A DNA stretch of 9,468 nucleotides from Maricaulis sp042095695 (lineage in GTDB: Bacteria; Pseudomonadota; Alphaproteobacteria; Caulobacterales; Maricaulaceae). This document shows positions 6,653 to 9,468 of this stretch, in pieces. The stretch spans positions 1-9,468 of the forward strand of contig JBELMP010000103.1 of the NCBI GenBank assembly GCA_042095695.1. Direction: 5' to 3'. How positions within the stretch are numbered: the first letter of the stretch is position 1; every line of letters starts with the position of its first letter. The notes below the pieces were generated by a model that made no database searches, was not told where the DNA came from, and saw nothing but the letters and a program-made list of their open reading frames with translations. A program made the translations under genes and the position numbers.

Positions 6653-7333
6653 ATGACCGAGCCCGCGCACCATACCGGTCACCGACAAAGGCTGCGCGAG
6701 AAACTAACCTTAGCGGGTGGCGGTGCGCTTCACGACTACGAGCTATTGGAGCTTTATCTTTTCAGATCGATTCCACGGCGTGACGTGAAACCGATCGCCA
6801 AGGCCTTGATCGCCCGGTTCGGCGATCTCGGCGGCATTACTGATGCGCCGGTGGACCGGCTGGTCGAGGTGAAGGGGGTCAGCGAAAAGACGGCGGCTGA
6901 ACTCAAACTCATCAAGGCCCTGGCCGAGCGTCTCGCCCGCGAACAGGTGATCGGTCGCTGCGTTATCACCTCCTGGTCCGCGCTGGTTAGCTATTGCCGA
7001 ACTGCGTTGCAGCATGCGACGACCGAGGAGTTTCGGGTGCTTTTCCTGGACCGCAAGAACCGGCTGCTGGCCGATGAGACCTTGGGCAAGGGGACGATAG
7101 ACCATGCGCCGGTTTATCCGCGCGAAATCGTCAAACGCGCGCTGGCCCATGAAGCCTCTGCTATCATCCTGGTCCATAATCACCCGTCAGGCGATGCCAC
7201 GCCCAGTCCGGCGGATATCGAGATGACCCGAACGCTTATCGAGATCTGCCAACCCTTTGATTTGACCGTGCACGATCATCTGGTGGTCGCGCGGGAGAAC
7301 ACGTCGAGCTTCAAGACGCTGGGGCTCATTTAG
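6653..7333 (+). CDS. radC: RadC family JAMM/MPN-domain protein
   Basis: The protein has 226 residues, typical of RadC. The N-terminal part (about 1-100) has helix-hairpin-helix character around VEVKGVSEKTAAELKL (71-86). The C-terminal JAMM/MPN+ metalloprotease-like domain (about 102-226) has Glu125/Glu126 in TTEEFRVLFLD, then His175-x-His177, Ser185 and Asp188 in the HNHPSGDATPSPAD signature. The name came from a radiation-sensitivity locus, but a direct DNA-repair role was later questioned; the family's biochemical function is unsettled. The start at 6653 lies 4 bp after map and lacks a clear ribosome site, suggesting translational coupling. Its TAG overlaps the stop codon of the convergent VOC gene, leaving no room for a terminator between them. 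Confidence 0.95.
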   Translation: MTEPAHHTGHRQRLREKLTLAGGGALHDYELLELYLFRSIPRRDVKPIAKALIARFGDLGGITDAPVDRLVEVKGVSEKTAAELKLIKALAERLAREQVIGRCVITSWSALVSYCRTALQHATTEEFRVLFLDRKNRLLADETLGKGTIDHAPVYPREIVKRALAHEASAIILVHNHPSGDATPSPADIEMTRTLIEICQPFDLTVHDHLVVARENTSSFKTLGLI

Positions 7334-7725
7334 CTCTGAACGGGCTCCTTGGGCTGCCAGAGCTCGATCTTCGTCCCGTTGGGATCCATCACCCAGGCAA
7401 AACGGCCATAGCTGTAATCCTCCGGATCGCCAGCCAGCGCCACGCCCTTCTCGTCGAGGCGCGCCAGCATGCTATCCATATCGTCGATCATCAGATTGAT
7501 CATGAAGGGTTTTCGAGAAGGCTCGAAGTAATCCGTGTCCGATTTGAAAGCGGTGAAGATGGTGCGGGCGCCCTGCGGAAAGGCTTCGGCACTGCCGGCG
7601 TGCAGGAAATCCGCTCCGCCATAATCATTGATGGTGAGACCGAGCACATCCGCATACCAGGTCATGAGACCTTCCGGATCATCGCTGTGAAAGAAGATAC
7701 CGCCTACGCCGATTACATTTGCCAT
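7330..7725 (-). CDS. VOC (glyoxalase/bleomycin-resistance/dioxygenase) superfamily protein
   Basis: This single-domain protein of 131 residues has the paired beta-alpha-beta-beta-beta layout of the vicinal oxygen chelate superfamily. The first module begins VGGIFFHSDDPEGLMTWYADVLGL (7-30) and the second FMINLMIDDMDSMLARLDEKG (74-94), ending with DPNGTKIELWQP (114-125). His13 and Glu121 are at the usual metal-ligand positions. The usual ligand of the second module appears to be Asn77 rather than His, so metal binding is uncertain. The family includes glyoxalase I, dioxygenases and antibiotic-binding proteins; the substrate cannot be inferred. GGGGAGGG lies about 5 nt before the ATG, but both start codon and ribosome site fall in a large inverted repeat (7720-7772). 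It lies 62 bp downstream of the YHYH gene on the same strand and may share its transcript. Its TAA (7330-7332) overlaps the radC stop. Confidence 0.88.
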   Translation of the reverse strand: MANVIGVGGIFFHSDDPEGLMTWYADVLGLTINDYGGADFLHAGSAEAFPQGARTIFTAFKSDTDYFEPSRKPFMINLMIDDMDSMLARLDEKGVALAGDPEDYSYGRFAWVMDPNGTKIELWQPKEPVQS

Positions 7726-7772
7726 CAGGCCCTCCCCTGGTTCCTGACCTTACCTTAGCCGGCCTGATGGCA
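7720..7772 (-). promoter_or_regulatory. Perfect 12-bp inverted repeat enclosing the VOC translation start
   Basis: The arms TGCCATCAGGCC (7720-7731) and GGCCTGATGGCA (7761-7772) are exact reverse complements separated by 29 nt. In minus-strand mRNA the VOC start codon (7723-7725) lies in the 3' arm and the ribosome site GGGGAGG in or at the edge of the loop. The folded form would hide the AUG. It starts 15 nt after the YHYH stop codon. There is no U tract, so it is not a classic terminator. A translational switch, a processing hairpin or a protein-binding DNA site are all possible; function is inference. Confidence 0.6.
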
Positions 7773-7782
7773 GATGCATCTG
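7771..7782. repeat. 12-bp perfect palindrome CAGATGCATCTG
   Basis: CAGATGCATCTG equals its own reverse complement. It lies in the 62-bp gap between the YHYH and VOC genes and overlaps the outer edge of the long inverted repeat by two bases. It has the symmetry of a dimeric regulator's site, but no family can be assigned. Confidence 0.4.
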
Positions 7783-7787
7783 ATTTC

Positions 7788-8759
7788 CTAGCGGAGCCGC
7801 ATTGCCATAGGGCGGCGAGGCTGCGGCACATCGGCACCGATAAAGCAGCGCGGAACCACAGGGAAACTCTCAGTCAGGAAATAGGCCCATGTCCCATCTG
7901 GGTAATCAGAATTGACCACGAAGGCCGCATTGCACTCATTCAGGTCACCCAGCCCGGCCACATATTCGTAATCGGCTGTGAATGTCCCATCATAGGTGCC
8001 GCCCGGCTGGGCATCTCCTGTCGCGCGAGCACCATCACGCAATCGCCAGCTTGATTGCATTTCGACAATCTCGCCCGCCGCGTTGGCACCGAACAGCGCG
8101 TAGATCGGAAATCCGTCAAGCGCCCAGCCAATGATCGGGCTATGGGCGTCTTCCTCGAAATCCAGACCAACCAGTAGGCCCTCCGGTATGCCGTGATAGT
8201 GATACGTCCCGTTCGGCTGCACATGGCCATGATGCTCATCCAGCCCCAGCGCGGTGGCGCCGGACAAAGCCTCATACTGCCAGATCGAGCCGCGCTGGCC
8301 CTGATACCACTCCGCCGCTGTTGGATCGAAGAGAACACCATTCACGCCAACACCCATTGGTCCCAGTCGCCGCCAGGTGGGCTGGGCCGCCAGTTCCGGC
8401 TCAACCGGCATGCGCCAGCTATGTGACTGCTCGCGTATCGCATTCGGATTGCCGGCATGAGGGAAGCGCCCCGTATGGTGATCCGCGATATTGTTCGAGG
8501 TAATGACACGTTCATCGCCGATGATTTCGATCCGCACATCAGCTTCGGTGATCGGCGCCTGATCGGCCTCGATGAGTTCCAGATCGCTTTCGATCTGCGT
8601 CGTCGTATGACGCCGCGCGCCGCCCATACGGCCCCGTCCGCGAGGATAAGGCCGTTGCTCCACGGTCATTATATCTTCCACGAACGCCGCAACATCGTCG
8701 GGCTGATGGATATGCGTTTCGTGCAGCGCGAGCGCGAACAGACTGGCCGATATCAGCAT
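7788..8759 (-). CDS. Secreted YHYH-domain protein
   Basis: The protein has 323 residues. It begins with a short hydrophobic stretch (2-12) that looks like an unusually small signal peptide without a basic n-region; an A-L-A site at 9-11 could be the cleavage point. The mature start would be histidine-rich (HETHIH, 13-18). Residues 85-111 resemble the opening of YHYH domains (SNNIADHHTGRFPHAGNP). The core has DEHHGHVQPNGTYHYHG (174-190), with the naming motif Tyr186-His187-Tyr188-His189, then GWALDGFPIY (211-220) and NSDYPDGTWAYF (283-294). Cys276 and Cys305 could form a disulfide. The family's function is not established to my knowledge; the His clusters suggest metal binding, which is inference. 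AGAAGGA lies upstream of the ATG at 8759. It is divergent from the threonine synthase-like gene and upstream of the VOC gene. Confidence 0.88.
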   Translation of the reverse strand: MLISASLFALALHETHIHQPDDVAAFVEDIMTVEQRPYPRGRGRMGGARRHTTTQIESDLELIEADQAPITEADVRIEIIGDERVITSNNIADHHTGRFPHAGNPNAIREQSHSWRMPVEPELAAQPTWRRLGPMGVGVNGVLFDPTAAEWYQGQRGSIWQYEALSGATALGLDEHHGHVQPNGTYHYHGIPEGLLVGLDFEEDAHSPIIGWALDGFPIYALFGANAAGEIVEMQSSWRLRDGARATGDAQPGGTYDGTFTADYEYVAGLGDLNECNAAFVVNSDYPDGTWAYFLTESFPVVPRCFIGADVPQPRRPMAMRLR

Positions 8760-8776
8760 GGAGTTTCCTTCTCGGT

Positions 8777-8797
8777 TTCCTGACTTCGTTTCAGGAA
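8777..8797 (-). promoter_or_regulatory. Small hairpin in the YHYH gene leader
   Basis: TTCCTGA (8777-8783) and TCAGGAA (8791-8797) form a perfect 7-bp inverted repeat with a 7-nt loop. In minus-strand mRNA it ends 17 nt before the start codon, just upstream of the ribosome site. It could influence translation or be an operator half-site pair; a role is not shown. The rest of the 8760-8944 gap holds an AT-rich segment at about 8835-8865, where divergent promoter elements are likely but no clear -35/-10 pair is visible for the YHYH gene. Confidence 0.3.
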
Positions 8798-8915
8798 CGC
8801 ACCAGGTGTTGTCGGACCGTCGCCAGCCCGACAGTAAAATGAATTAAACTATGCTCATCTTTCTCAGCTGGGCGGGTTTTTCAGGAGAGCGGGGCGACCG
8901 CACCGGAAAATCACC

Positions 8916-8921
8916 TATAAT
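8916..8921 (+). promoter_or_regulatory. Candidate -10 box of the threonine synthase-like gene
   Basis: A perfect TATAAT lies 23 bp before the ATG at 8945. Transcription would begin near 8928, leaving a short leader of about 17 nt that contains the ribosome site. No convincing -35 box is seen at the right distance (GGCGAC at 8893-8898 is poor), so an activator may be needed or this may be chance. Confidence 0.45.
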
Positions 8922-8944
8922 TCCGGCGTCGAGGGGAGAGGTTG

Positions 8945-9468
8945 ATGCCGCAGAATTATTTCACACACTTGGAATGCTCCGACACTGGCGAGATCGCGTC
9001 CAAGGATCAGCCGCAAAACCTCTCGGCAGCGGGCCTGCCGCTCCTCGCGCGTTATGATCTGGAGCGGGCTCGGGATGAGGTTGATCGCGATGCCATCGCC
9101 GCACGTGATGGCGGTTTCTGGAAATGGCGCGAGCTGCTGCCGGTTGCCGACGACAAGGATGTCTGCGCCCTGGGAGAGATCGACACTCCGCTGATTGACG
9201 TGCCTGCAACGGCCAAAGCCTCAGGCGCGACCGGCCGGGTCATCGTCAAGGATGAAGGCCGCCTGCCCACGGGCAGTTTCAAGGCCCGCGGTCTCGCGCT
9301 GGCCGTCGCCATGGCGCATTCCTTCGGTATCAGGCGCATGGCGATGCCGACCAATGGCAATGCCGGCGCGGCGCTGTCAGCCTATTGCTCACGCATGGGT
9401 ATGGAGAGCTGGTGTTTCGCGCCGGAAGACACGCCGGAGGCCAATCTGCGCGAAATGGCGCTGCAGGG
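8945..9468 (+). CDS. thrC: Threonine synthase-like PLP enzyme, 5' part only
   Basis: The reading frame stays open from the ATG at 8945 to the window end: 174 codons plus two bases of an incomplete gene. GGGGAGAG lies just upstream. The protein belongs to fold-type II PLP enzymes. DEGRLPTGSFKARG (103-116) carries the presumed PLP Schiff-base Lys113, and PTNGNAGAA (135-143) matches the phosphate-cradle Asn-Gly-Asn-Ala-Gly motif. The N-terminus (THLECSDTGE, then GLPLLARYDL at 30-39) is typical of the plant/archaeal-like threonine synthases, which convert O-phosphohomoserine to threonine. In many relatives this region is a Cys-rich zinc ribbon; here only Cys11 is present. Other fold-type II activities cannot be excluded, because the C-terminal half is missing. 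It is divergent from the YHYH gene. Confidence 0.82.
   Translation, partial: MPQNYFTHLECSDTGEIASKDQPQNLSAAGLPLLARYDLERARDEVDRDAIAARDGGFWKWRELLPVADDKDVCALGEIDTPLIDVPATAKASGATGRVIVKDEGRLPTGSFKARGLALAVAMAHSFGIRRMAMPTNGNAGAALSAYCSRMGMESWCFAPEDTPEANLREMALQ

Noticed and set aside
5878..6654. 258-codon minus-strand open frame
   Set aside because: It is the antisense shadow of map, which has every catalytic residue. Long antisense frames are common in GC-rich DNA.
8851..9057. Plus-strand open frame of 68 codons overlapping the thrC start
   Set aside because: It has no ribosome site and no recognisable motif. The +1 alternative frame from 8945 encodes clear PLP-enzyme motifs.
1..9468. CRISPR array, insertion sequence, integrase, toxin-antitoxin or phage-defence cluster
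   Set aside because: No direct repeat arrays, transposase or integrase motifs, or known defence domains were seen on either strand. Although tRNA-Leu genes are common integration sites and RadC proteins occur on mobile elements, nothing here shows an inserted element.

Overview
The window looks like an ordinary chromosomal segment of a Gram-negative alphaproteobacterium. The methionine aminopeptidase has the long N-terminal form I associate with that class. A molybdopterin-binding (cinA-type) gene, sfsA, map and radC lie together, an order I recall from alphaproteobacteria. The DNA is GC-rich, with strong GGGGAG-type ribosome binding sites. A marine caulobacter-like or Maricaulis/Hyphomonas-like relative is possible, but this is inference. 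I see no phage, transposon, CRISPR or plasmid genes.

Layout. On the minus strand at the left are tRNA-Leu(UAA), a VWA-domain lipoprotein (177-1826) and a cinA-type molybdopterin-binding protein (1951-2733). Divergent from it, on the plus strand, run sfsA (2798-3505) and an overlapping hotdog thioesterase (3502-3969). A new promoter then leads to an M28 peptidase lipoprotein (4046-5713), which ends at a strong intrinsic terminator. Next come map (5812-6648) and radC (6653-7333), 4 bp apart. radC collides tail to tail, with overlapping stop codons, with a minus-strand pair: a VOC/glyoxalase-fold protein (7330-7725) and, upstream of it, a secreted YHYH-domain protein (7788-8759). At the right edge a threonine-synthase-like gene starts at 8945 and runs out of the window.

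Functionally the genes are mostly housekeeping: decoding, N-terminal Met removal, DNA-associated functions and threonine synthesis. Around them are cell-envelope or exported proteins: the VWA lipoprotein, the peptidase lipoprotein and the YHYH protein. No gap between genes exceeds 300 bases; the longest is 8760-8944.

I do not see a convincing new multi-gene defence or mobile system. The most unusual structure is a perfect 12-bp inverted repeat (7720-7731 / 7761-7772) that would place the VOC gene's start codon inside a stem and its Shine-Dalgarno sequence in the loop. It lies between that gene and the YHYH gene and is a candidate translational switch. The uncharacterised YHYH/VOC pair and the VWA lipoprotein are the least understood coding parts.
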